A DNA stretch of 18,327 nucleotides from CAYQAJ01 sp964415245 (lineage in GTDB: Bacteria > Planctomycetota > Planctomycetia > Pirellulales > Pirellulaceae): NCBI GenBank assembly GCA_964415245.1, contig CAYQAJ010000084.1:1-18327 (forward strand). The letters are read 5' to 3'. The notes beneath the pieces are model-generated. The model was not told the DNA's origin and did no database searches. It was given only the letters and a program-made list of their open reading frames with translations. Position 1 is the first letter of the stretch, and each line of letters opens with the position of its first letter. Positions 1 to 6,450 of this stretch are shown here, piece after piece. Both the position numbers and the translations under genes were made by a program.

Positions 1-1501
1 CTTCGAGCACGTCGTCGTTGTGGAGCTCGCCTTTGAGGGCGACTTCGAATGACTCGTCGTCGGGCATGCTGCTCCACAGGAAGTACGACAGGTTCGTGGC
101 CAACTCGAAATCGTTGAGGGCGAATATGCCAACCGCGCCGACGTTGTCGGGTGGCATTTCGACCTTGTACAGGAAATGGGGCGAAACCAGCACGGCCATC
201 AGCGCGACCTGCACGCCCGCCTCGAAGCTTTCGCCCTGGCCCGTGACGGTCTCCACGATTTTCGCCAGCCGGTCGATTTCCTGCTGCGTCGCCGGGCGGC
301 GAAATGCGCGGCTCGCCATCCGCCGAATCACCTGGCGGGCGGCGTCGGCGACGGAAACTGCTCCGCCCGGCATCACGAACAGGATTTCGCAGTGCGACGC
401 CGGAAAGTCCGAGGCGTCGACACTGAAAGGACCCGAGATTTGCAACTCCTGCACGATCAGATTGCGATCGCCGGGCTGAGGGTTGTTCTGATCGGGTTGG
501 TAGTAGTCGTTGACAAACGCCAGGCCCACGCGACGACGACCGGCGGTGGTCCGCAGCCGGCATTCATATTCGCCTGGCTCGCTTTCGGTTGCCTCGACGA
601 CGGCCAGCTTGATCTCTTCGTTTTCGAGGCGGATCGACATTCTGGCCGGCTCGTCGCCCGCCTGATCGCCGTAGGCCCGCACGCGAATCACGTATTCCCC
701 GTCGGCGGGGAATTCCAAGCGGGTCGACATTTCGCCTTCGGAGGCGAGAATCCGCCCGCCGTTGTCGAGGGCTCGGCCGCTTTCGGAATTTCGTCGGCCG
801 CCCAGTTCGGCGCCCGTGAACTTGCGGTCGACGAACTGGGGATGCTCGACGACGATGGCCTGGGCCGCGATTTCCTGAGCCGCGTCGAGATACTTCTCCA
901 TCAGGATCGGCGGCAACGAGAGCACGTCGCCGATGGTATCGAATCCGTAGCCCAGGTCGTCGGCGGGAAAGTCGTCGGCGGGCTTATAGTCGACCCCGAC
1001 AAGATCGCGAATCGTGTTGCGGTACTCGTTTCGATTCAGGCGGCGGATGGTGACATGCCCGGGATTCACCGTGCCGCTGCAATCGATCTTATTGAGCGCC
1101 TCGTCGACCCAAGTGACCAGCGCCAGACGCTCTTCCTTGCTGGGGTGGTCGTCGGCGTCCTCGGGCGGCATTTCTTCGGCCCGCAGCTTTTCCAACACCT
1201 TGAGCCAGGTGCGGCGCTCGTCGAGCACCATTTCGGCCGACGCGACGTCATCGAGCCTCACACCCGATTCGGCGTCGTTGCCGCTGTGGCACGACGCACA
1301 ATAGCGGTTGACCAACGGCCGCACCTGCTGCTGGAAGGCCTGTTCGCGGCGAGCGGCTATTTCGGACTGGGCCGGCGCCGCGGTCGTGTCGGATTGTGCC
1401 TGCCCATCGGCGGGATCGTCGGCGATGCACTCAGCGGGCGCGTAGAGCCATCCCGAAACGACGAGGAAAGACAGGAGCAGGGCGAATCGGCGTGCCGGCA
1501 T
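1..1501 (-). CDS. DUF1587/DUF1595/DUF1592 secreted protein with PSCyt1-like cytochrome motif (3' end outside window)
   Basis: Reading the minus strand from an ATG at 1501 gives about 500 uninterrupted residues that run off the left edge. Residues 1-25 form a signal peptide (RR, then a hydrophobic stretch). C69-A-S-C-H73 is a c-type heme motif of the planctomycete cytochrome C (PSCyt1) kind, followed by the typical K-x-R-x-x-x-MPP segment near 107-114. Residues 152-210 (TIRRLNRNEYRNTIRDLVGV...) match DUF1587. About 225-360 looks like a beta-rich carbohydrate-binding-like insert. About 383-420 matches DUF1595 (RRMASRAFRRPA), and about 426 onward matches the start of DUF1592 (SPHFLYKVE, ELATNLSYFLWSSMPDD). 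The DUF1588 and DUF1585 domains usual in this family would lie outside the window. Such proteins are abundant in planctomycetes, are exported, and have no established reaction; a role in polysaccharide use is often guessed. The start is chosen for the signal peptide; no clear Shine-Dalgarno sequence precedes it. Confidence 0.9.
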   Translation of the reverse strand, partial: MPARRFALLLSFLVVSGWLYAPAECIADDPADGQAQSDTTAAPAQSEIAARREQAFQQQVRPLVNRYCASCHSGNDAESGVRLDDVASAEMVLDERRTWLKVLEKLRAEEMPPEDADDHPSKEERLALVTWVDEALNKIDCSGTVNPGHVTIRRLNRNEYRNTIRDLVGVDYKPADDFPADDLGYGFDTIGDVLSLPPILMEKYLDAAQEIAAQAIVVEHPQFVDRKFTGAELGGRRNSESGRALDNGGRILASEGEMSTRLEFPADGEYVIRVRAYGDQAGDEPARMSIRLENEEIKLAVVEATESEPGEYECRLRTTAGRRRVGLAFVNDYYQPDQNNPQPGDRNLIVQELQISGPFSVDASDFPASHCEILFVMPGGAVSVADAARQVIRRMASRAFRRPATQQEIDRLAKIVETVTGQGESFEAGVQVALMAVLVSPHFLYKVEMPPDNVGAVGIFALNDFELATNLSYFLWSSMPDDESFEVALKGELHNDDVLE

Positions 1502-1694
1502 GGTGGGAACTGCGGGATGGCGACTATGCGCGCAGACTACGGGCGGCGGGGCGGTGCGTCCGTCTGTTACAAGAACGCTCGCGACGCGACTGCGGACCCA
1601 AGAAACCGTCGGAATCAGCGAAATAACCGCGGAGCCGGGGCTTCGAGGGGCCGGAGGCGTCGTCGGGGTATCGCACCACGTGCAGGGCCCCGTC

Positions 1695-1724
1695 ATTATA
1701 TCAAGATGCGCTTATCCGTGCCAA
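1695..1724 (-). promoter_or_regulatory. Putative sigma70-type promoter for the DUF1592-type gene
   Basis: On the minus strand TTGGCA (1724-1719) is followed after 18 nt by a perfect TATAAT (1700-1695). A TG one base upstream of TATAAT makes an extended -10 element. Transcription would start near 1688, leaving a leader of roughly 190 nt before the ATG at 1501. The match is unusually good for GC-rich DNA, but this is pattern recognition only. Confidence 0.45.
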
Positions 1725-1813
1725 CCGCAGGCGGGGCCAATCGCACGCGGGCGCACATACCAATCGGACCAGTCGCGGCGGGATTTGGGACCGCATTGCG
1801 ACGGAAACCAAGA

Positions 1814-1820
1814 GGGAGGT
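1814..1820 (+). promoter_or_regulatory. Ribosome binding site fixing the start at 1829
   Basis: GGGAGGT lies 8 nt upstream of the ATG at 1829. It decides the start, because the same reading frame stays open far upstream (back to 176) with no coding sense there. Confidence 0.75.
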
Positions 1821-1828
1821 GCAGTTTC

Positions 1829-3157
1829 ATGAAGGCGATACGTTTCTCATTGGCGCTCGCCGCGCCCGCCGCTCTGGGCATCTGCGCCTTGGTGCTGACC
1901 GCTTGCTCGGGCTCCGACGGACCTGCGGCCTCCGGCGCTACGTCACTTTCGGCCGCCTCGGGCCAATGGCCGCAGTTTCGCGGGCCCGATGGTCAGGGAG
2001 TCAGCGGTGAGACCGGGCTCTCCGTGACCTTTAGCACCGACGAAGGAGTCGTGTGGAAGAAGGAACTGCCCGGCGCGGGCGCATCGAGCCCCATCATCGT
2101 GGGCAGCCGCATCTATCTCACCTACTACAGCGGCTTCAACGTGCCGGGCCAGGGCCGCGGCGGCATGGACGATCTCGTGCGGCACGTCGTGGCGATCGAC
2201 CCGGCCGACGGCGACATCGTTTGGGATCGCGAGGTCGAGTCGAAGCTCCCCGAGCAGGAGAGCATTCGCGAAAGCCACGGCTACGCCAGCAGCACGCCGG
2301 CGTCGGACGGGCGGCGGCTGTACGTCTTCTTCGGCAAGTCGGGCGTGTTCGCCTTCGACCTCGAAGGCAACCAACTTTGGCAGGCCGACGTCGGTTCCGA
2401 ATTGAACGGTTGGGGATCGGCCGCTTCGCCCGTGCTATTCGGCGACCTGGTGATTATCAATGCCAGCGTGGAGAGCCAGTCGCTGCGGGCATTGAACAAG
2501 GATACCGGCGACGAGGTATGGCGTGCCGGAGGAATCAAGGAGTCGTGGAACACGCCGATCCTGGTCGAAACCGATGGTGGCGGCACCGAGCTGGTCGTCG
2601 CCATCTTCGGCAAAGTGCTGGGATTCGATCCCACGACGGGCAAGCCGCTCTGGTCGTGCGACACCGACATCGGCTGGTACATGGTCCCCAGCCTCGTGGC
2701 CCATGAGGGCGTCGTTTACTGCATCGGCGGACGAGGGGGCGGCGGAGCACTGGCCGTGCGAACGGGCGGCCGGGGCGATGTGACCGAGACGCACCGCTTA
2801 TGGAAGGCCCGCAAGGGCTCGAACGTCTCGTCCCCCATTTATCACCAGGGACACCTGTACTGGATGAATGACGTCGGCGGTCTCGCGTACTGTGCCGACG
2901 CGAAGACGGGCGAAATCGTGTACGAACAGCGCATCGACCGCGTGGACCAGGTGTACGCTTCGCCGCTGTTGGCCGATGGCAAGCTCTATTATGTGGCCCG
3001 TGACGGGCGGACGATTGTGCTGGCCGCCCAACCGAAGTTCGAGCAACTGGCCACGAACAACCTGCGCGACGGCAGCACTTTCAACTCGGGCTTCTCCGCC
3101 GCGGACGGTCGCCTTTACGTTCGCAACGACCGGTACTTGTACTGCATCGGCCGTTAG
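1829..3157 (+). CDS. PQQ-like beta-propeller repeat lipoprotein
   Basis: The 442-residue protein begins with a lipoprotein signal peptide; the lipobox L23-T-A-C26 predicts lipidation at C26 and membrane anchoring outside the cytoplasm. The rest is a string of PQQ-like/BamB-like propeller blades, each ending in a tryptophan or aromatic near an A-x-D-x-x-x-G-x-x-x-W pattern: AIDPADGDIVWDRE, AFDLEGNQLWQAD, ALNKDTGDEVWRAG, GFDPTTGKPLWSCD, CADAKTGEIVYEQ. The opening PQFRGPDGQG and W-K-x-E-LPG words are typical of planctomycete PQQ-like proteins. No quinoprotein dehydrogenase active-site residues were identified, so a scaffold or binding role is as likely as catalysis. It diverges from the DUF1592-type gene. 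The start is set by the ribosome binding site and lipobox. Confidence 0.88.
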   Translation: MKAIRFSLALAAPAALGICALVLTACSGSDGPAASGATSLSAASGQWPQFRGPDGQGVSGETGLSVTFSTDEGVVWKKELPGAGASSPIIVGSRIYLTYYSGFNVPGQGRGGMDDLVRHVVAIDPADGDIVWDREVESKLPEQESIRESHGYASSTPASDGRRLYVFFGKSGVFAFDLEGNQLWQADVGSELNGWGSAASPVLFGDLVIINASVESQSLRALNKDTGDEVWRAGGIKESWNTPILVETDGGGTELVVAIFGKVLGFDPTTGKPLWSCDTDIGWYMVPSLVAHEGVVYCIGGRGGGGALAVRTGGRGDVTETHRLWKARKGSNVSSPIYHQGHLYWMNDVGGLAYCADAKTGEIVYEQRIDRVDQVYASPLLADGKLYYVARDGRTIVLAAQPKFEQLATNNLRDGSTFNSGFSAADGRLYVRNDRYLYCIGR

Positions 3158-3158
3158 C

Positions 3159-3176
3159 CGCCACATGGATGTGGCG
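3159..3176. repeat. Palindromic repeat, copy 1 (CGCCACAT-N2-ATGTGGCG)
   Basis: CGCCACAT GG ATGTGGCG is a perfect 8-bp inverted repeat with a 2-nt centre, two bases after the TAG stop of the propeller lipoprotein. The surrounding stretch 3155-3178 matches 4563-4586 at 22 of 24 positions, so the repeat family includes the TAG itself. It lies between convergent genes and could act as a bidirectional terminator hairpin, though there is no T-tract. Confidence 0.8.
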
Positions 3177-3186
3177 CTTGCAGGCG

Positions 3187-3208
3187 AGCCGTTACTTGGA
3201 TGTGGCAC
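3187..3208. repeat. Degenerate copy of the CGCCACAT palindrome
   Basis: GAGCCGTTACTTGGATGTGGCA aligns with the copy at 3156-3176 with about four mismatches; the left arm has decayed while ATGTGGC is kept. It sits in the 66-bp gap between convergent genes. Confidence 0.45.
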
Positions 3209-3223
3209 ACTGATCGCACTGCA

Positions 3224-4393
3224 TTACCGCAGGATGCGGTTTCCCCGTGCGTAGTCGGTGGCGATCGATACATGCGGCACGACGACCGGCACGGGCTGCA
3301 CGTCGAGAGCCACGCCAGCCACCACACGGGGGAGCATCGCGCTGGGCACGTTTACCCGCTCCACTTCCACGTCCTTGGGGACGGCAGCAAAGGCCTGCAT
3401 CACCTGGTGCACGTAGGGATCGATCTCGATCTTGCCGTCGGCGCGCGGCGTGCCGACGCTGTTGAACGCGCCGACCGTCACGATGCTCTCGTTGCGGTCG
3501 TGGAACTCATACGCCTCAATGCCCCGCTCGCGCAGCGCCTCGGTTACCTTATGCGCCTTGAGGGCGGCTACTTCCAGCTTGTCGCTGACCGTGGAGTCCG
3601 CCACCTTTCGGTAAAGATCCGACTCCACGTTCCACGCCACCTTGCCGCGAAACGTGGCCACTTTGACCGTGTAGCGGCCGGGACAGTCCAACAGGCTGTG
3701 CTCAACGTTTTTGTTCATCTCGACCACCAGCGGGTCGAGCCCCTTGGGAGCGAAGTACTCCCTGGGCAGCCGCGGATTCACCGTGATAAACGCATTGCGC
3801 ATGGGGCCCATGCTGCGCTTGTCGGGGTCCGTATTGACCAGGCCATAGATCTGTCGCAGGCCCGCGAACCGCTGCGTCGACGATTTGTCGGGCCCGATCC
3901 TGAGCGTCTCGGGACTTATGTGCTTGACTTTGTCGAGCGCTTTCTCGGCGCGATGATCGTCGACCGATTCGAAATTGCCCACCAGCACGGCGTACTCATC
4001 GAACACCGACGCCTGCCGGTGGCGCATCTGCTTCGGTCGGCCGTAGCGGTCGATGCCCAGCCCCTGCTCTGTCCCGCTTAGATCGAAGCGACGCTTGTCC
4101 ACGTATGCGTGCAGCTTGAACTTCTTGCGTAGCTCGATCGCCAGGTCGTGAGCCTGGCTGTCGGCGCCCTCGCCGGCGAACGAAGCCGCCAGAATGAGCC
4201 AGGGCCCGTGCTCGTCCGTCAGCCAGTACGGGTCTTTCGGATCGGCGTCGATCTTCTGAAAGGGGATGAGCGCGTCCCAGGGAGGCGCGGCCAGGGCCGA
4301 GATCGGTGCGCCGAGAACTAGCAACATCAGCGCCGTCGGCAGCATGCCCAACTCACGGATGACCCAGCGGCGGCGGCGCATACGAGCACGCAT
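3224..4393 (-). CDS. Secreted protein with two SPOR-like repeats, function unknown
   Basis: The protein has 389 residues from the ATG at 4393, chosen because GGGAGGAG lies 7 nt upstream. An arginine-rich N-terminus and hydrophobic stretch 18-36 (ending ALAA) form a signal peptide or anchor. Two internal units resemble each other. Unit 1 (about 64-158) has PWLILAASFAG, AHDLAIELRKKFKLHAYVDKR and YAVLVGNFESV. Unit 2 (about 240-336) has RYTVKVATFRG, AHKVTEALRERGIEAYEFHDR and SIVTVGAFNSV. This strand-helix-strand order, with a hydrophobic-x-G/A-x-F motif, resembles the SPOR peptidoglycan-binding fold, but that is inference from shape; I do not recognise the gene as a named family. An envelope or cell-wall role is plausible. 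It converges with the lipoprotein gene and is separated from mtaB by a large hairpin, so it is probably transcribed separately. Confidence 0.75.
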   Translation of the reverse strand: MRARMRRRRWVIRELGMLPTALMLLVLGAPISALAAPPWDALIPFQKIDADPKDPYWLTDEHGPWLILAASFAGEGADSQAHDLAIELRKKFKLHAYVDKRRFDLSGTEQGLGIDRYGRPKQMRHRQASVFDEYAVLVGNFESVDDHRAEKALDKVKHISPETLRIGPDKSSTQRFAGLRQIYGLVNTDPDKRSMGPMRNAFITVNPRLPREYFAPKGLDPLVVEMNKNVEHSLLDCPGRYTVKVATFRGKVAWNVESDLYRKVADSTVSDKLEVAALKAHKVTEALRERGIEAYEFHDRNESIVTVGAFNSVGTPRADGKIEIDPYVHQVMQAFAAVPKDVEVERVNVPSAMLPRVVAGVALDVQPVPVVVPHVSIATDYARGNRILR

Positions 4394-4400
4394 ATCAGCA

Positions 4401-4408
4401 CTCCTCCC
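4401..4408 (-). promoter_or_regulatory. Strong ribosome binding site for the SPOR-like gene
   Basis: On the minus strand GGGAGGAG lies 7 nt before the ATG at 4393. The frame extends upstream to 4486, but only this ATG has a ribosome binding site and is directly followed by a signal peptide. Confidence 0.7.
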
Positions 4409-4560
4409 TGAATGCATTGCCAGCAATGCTGTACAGATGGGGTAATCGGCGGCCAGTGGCCGCACTCGCACACAGCGGCGAGGCAAATAACGAGACGAGA
4501 ATCGAGACGAGCGGGGCGGACCTTAGCAAAACGGCCGGCCCAACGCCAGAGCAACCGCTG

Positions 4561-4615
4561 GATAGCCGCCACATTCATGTGGCGCTGTCCACGCCACATC
4601 AATGTGGCGGCTATC
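4561..4615. repeat. Double CGCCACAT palindrome forming a 55-bp inverted repeat
   Basis: Two palindromes (CGCCACAT TC ATGTGGCG and CGCCACAT CA ATGTGGCG) stand back to back with a 7-nt centre. The outer arms 4561-4584 and 4592-4615 pair over 24 positions with one mismatch, so the DNA or RNA can form one long hairpin or two short ones. It begins 6 nt past the mtaB stop codon (4622) when read on the minus strand. No T-tract follows. It could be a transcript-end or mRNA-protecting hairpin for clpS-mtaB, or simply a REP-like element. Confidence 0.85.
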
Positions 4616-4621
4616 GTGTTC

Positions 4622-5902
4622 TCACGCCGGCTCCGCCGCAATCTCCGTGTCGTCGGCCGATGCTGCTCGCACCGGGACAAGCTGGCCGCTAGCGTGACCG
4701 TCACCAGCGGGAAATGCCACCGGCGCGTAGCGACACGAGGTGCCCGTAAGCCAACCGGGGCGCTGCTTGCACAGCGCTTCCGCTAGAACAGTCAGCCGGG
4801 TGCCGCACAATTCCGCGAAGTACTCGCGCCGCAAATCGGCTTCGAGCGATGCCAGCCGCTTCACGCGCTCGGCGCGAACCGGGGCGGCCACTTGATCGGG
4901 CATGTCGGCGGCGGGCGTACCGCGGCGGGCGCTGAAGGGGAAAATGTGAATCTTCGAAAAGCCCGCTTCCTGCGATGCTCGGCACGTTGCCTCAAAGTCG
5001 TCGTCGGTTTCGCCGGGAAAACCCACGATCACGTCGGTCGTAAGGGCGGGCCGGTCGAGCACGCGGCGCACGAGTCGGCAGCGCTCCTGGAACCGTTCGA
5101 TGCCCCAACGACGCCGCATGCGGCGGAGCACGGCGTTCGAACCGCTCTGCATGCACACATGTAGGTGCGGGCAGACGCGGTGGGGGAAGTCAGCCATCAC
5201 GCCGATCAGCTCGCGCGTCAGCTCGGTGGCCTCGATGCTCGAAAGCCGCACTCGAAAATCGCCATCGAGCGCCGTTAATCGCCGCACCAGGTCCGACAGC
5301 CGCAACCAATCGCTCTTGGGCTTGTTCCAGTTGCTGTCGACGCCGTAATGGCCCAGGTGGATGCCCGTGAGCACAATCTCGCGATACCCGCCGTCGACCA
5401 GCCGCCGCACTTCGTCCTCGATCTCGACGAGCGGCCGGCTGTACATGCTGGGCCGCACGTACGGAATGATGCAGTAGCTGCATCGCAGCAAGCAGCCGTC
5501 CTGCACCTTCACGTACGCCCGATGTCGCTGCCCGAAGCTCGAAATGCCCGTCGGTATGTCGACCACGCCGAAGCGACCCAACAGATCGGGCAACTCGCGC
5601 TTATCGAGCACGACTTCGGCCACGCCGGGCAATCGCGCCAATTCGTCGGGAGCGCGTGTGGCGTAGCAGCCCATGACCACGATGCGGGCGTGCGGGTTCT
5701 CGCGGGCCAGCCGGCGAATGGCCTGGCGGCTTTTGGCGTCTCCCTCGCCGGTGACCGTGCATGTGTTGACGATGCACAGGTCGGCCGACTGGCCTTCGCC
5801 CGCATCCTGGTAGCCGATGCCGACCAGACCCTGGCGCACATACTCCGTCTCGTACTGGTTGACCTTGCAGCCGAGCGTGAGCGTTTTGAGCGTGGCGGGC
5901 AT
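4622..5902 (-). CDS. mtaB: MtaB-like tRNA threonylcarbamoyladenosine methylthiotransferase
   Basis: This 426-residue protein is a radical-SAM methylthiotransferase of the MiaB/RimO/MtaB group. The N-terminal domain carries the second Fe-S cluster cysteines C12 (LGCKVNQYET), C48 (NTCTVT) and C79 (VMGCYA). The radical-SAM motif is C137-x3-C141-x2-C144 (DGCLLRCSYC). LGCKVNQ-E and NTCTVT are closest to the MtaB subgroup, which methylthiolates t6A37 of tRNAs reading ANN codons; MiaB and RimO differ here. The residues after the radical-SAM motif, IIPYVRPSMYSRP, vary from the usual PxxRG-x-x-RSR form. A TRAM-like tail follows at about 365-410. The ATG at 5902 overlaps the clpS stop (TGATG), which argues for this start and for translational coupling. 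Frame 6325-5903 upstream is open but is occupied by clpS in another frame. Confidence 0.9.
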   Translation of the reverse strand: MPATLKTLTLGCKVNQYETEYVRQGLVGIGYQDAGEGQSADLCIVNTCTVTGEGDAKSRQAIRRLARENPHARIVVMGCYATRAPDELARLPGVAEVVLDKRELPDLLGRFGVVDIPTGISSFGQRHRAYVKVQDGCLLRCSYCIIPYVRPSMYSRPLVEIEDEVRRLVDGGYREIVLTGIHLGHYGVDSNWNKPKSDWLRLSDLVRRLTALDGDFRVRLSSIEATELTRELIGVMADFPHRVCPHLHVCMQSGSNAVLRRMRRRWGIERFQERCRLVRRVLDRPALTTDVIVGFPGETDDDFEATCRASQEAGFSKIHIFPFSARRGTPAADMPDQVAAPVRAERVKRLASLEADLRREYFAELCGTRLTVLAEALCKQRPGWLTGTSCRYAPVAFPAGDGHASGQLVPVRAASADDTEIAAEPA

Positions 5903-6303
5903 CAGGCTGTTTCGGGTTCGATGGTCGCCGACATAGCGCCTTGGCATTTCGCGATTCGCCCGTCGGCCCCGAAGGCATGAATCTGGTCGCGCTTCAGCTC
6001 GGCGTGTTCGAGCGTAGTGGTCAGGCAAACGGCACGCCCCGTAGTGTCGACCTCGCGAGCGATCAAGAAGCCCTTCTCGGTGGGATAGCCAAACAAGCGA
6101 CGCAGCATGTCGATGACGTAGTGGTAGCTGTGATCGTCGTCGTTCCACAGGATGACGTGATATCGCGGCTGGCGGCGCACGTCGGGACGCGGACGTTTGG
6201 CGGTCTTGGTGCGTCGGGCGGTGCGGCGCGCCGGCGACGAACCGGATCGTTCCTGTCGAGATTTCGCCACGGCTATTGAGTCCTGCGACAAAGGATGCGG
6301 CAT
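5902..6303 (-). CDS. clpS: ClpS-family adaptor of the Clp protease
   Basis: The protein has 133 residues: a basic, Ser/Arg/Lys-rich extension of about 46 residues, then a full ClpS core (YHVILWNDDDHSYHYVIDML to about 115). ClpS adaptors bring N-degron substrates to ClpA/ClpC. The N54-D55-D56 residues that contact the substrate amino terminus are kept. In a gapless alignment with E. coli ClpS, the position of His66 (LAVHYQGKA) is D86 (REVDTTGRA), so N-degron recognition may differ. The ending AELKRDQIHAFG fits the longer ClpS-like forms of non-enteric bacteria. The gene overlaps mtaB by one base. The ATG at 6303 has no ribosome binding site and is only about 14 nt from the predicted transcript start; a GTG at codon 12 is an alternative start. 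Confidence 0.9.
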   Translation of the reverse strand: MPHPLSQDSIAVAKSRQERSGSSPARRTARRTKTAKRPRPDVRRQPRYHVILWNDDDHSYHYVIDMLRRLFGYPTEKGFLIAREVDTTGRAVCLTTTLEHAELKRDQIHAFGADGRIAKCQGAMSATIEPETA

Positions 6304-6323
6304 GGCCCGGAGGGTGGGCAGGC

Positions 6324-6352
6324 ATTATATTGTAGCCGAGCGCACCCGTCCA
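6324..6352 (-). promoter_or_regulatory. Putative promoter of clpS-mtaB
   Basis: On the minus strand a perfect TATAAT (6329-6324) lies 17 nt after TGGACG (6352-6347), a 4-of-6 match to the -35 consensus. Transcription would start near 6317, giving clpS a short leader. No other promoter is evident before mtaB, consistent with a two-gene operon. Confidence 0.4.
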
Positions 6353-6450
6353 AGCCGCGTTTCCTCCTCCGCGCGCCCACTGGCGCGGGGCTTGAGAACG
6401 CCGATGCCGTGGCGCGTTGGGTCGAACTATCCCGCCCCGTCCACCCCGCC

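Larger units (their letters stand above)
1502..1828. other. Divergent intergenic region
   Basis: This 327-nt spacer separates the minus-strand DUF1592-type gene from the plus-strand propeller lipoprotein gene. It holds the minus-strand promoter candidate at 1695-1724 and the plus-strand ribosome binding site at 1814-1820. The minus-strand frame stays open back to an ATG at 1696, but that ATG overlaps the -10 box and encodes no recognisable sequence. I see no RNA gene here and no convincing plus-strand promoter. Confidence 0.6.

Noticed and set aside
1694..1696. Upstream in-frame ATG for the DUF1592-type gene
   Set aside because: It overlaps the TATAAT promoter element, and the 65 added residues would bury the signal peptide.
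176..1828. Plus-strand open frame continuous with the propeller lipoprotein gene, suggesting a 993-residue protein
   Set aside because: The upstream 551 residues are antisense to the DUF1592-type gene, are low-complexity and show no domain. The lipobox and ribosome binding site place the true start at 1829.
3200..4081. Plus-strand frame of 293 residues opposite the SPOR-like gene
   Set aside because: His/Arg/Val-rich antisense translation of a gene that has a strong ribosome binding site, signal peptide and internal repeat on the minus strand.
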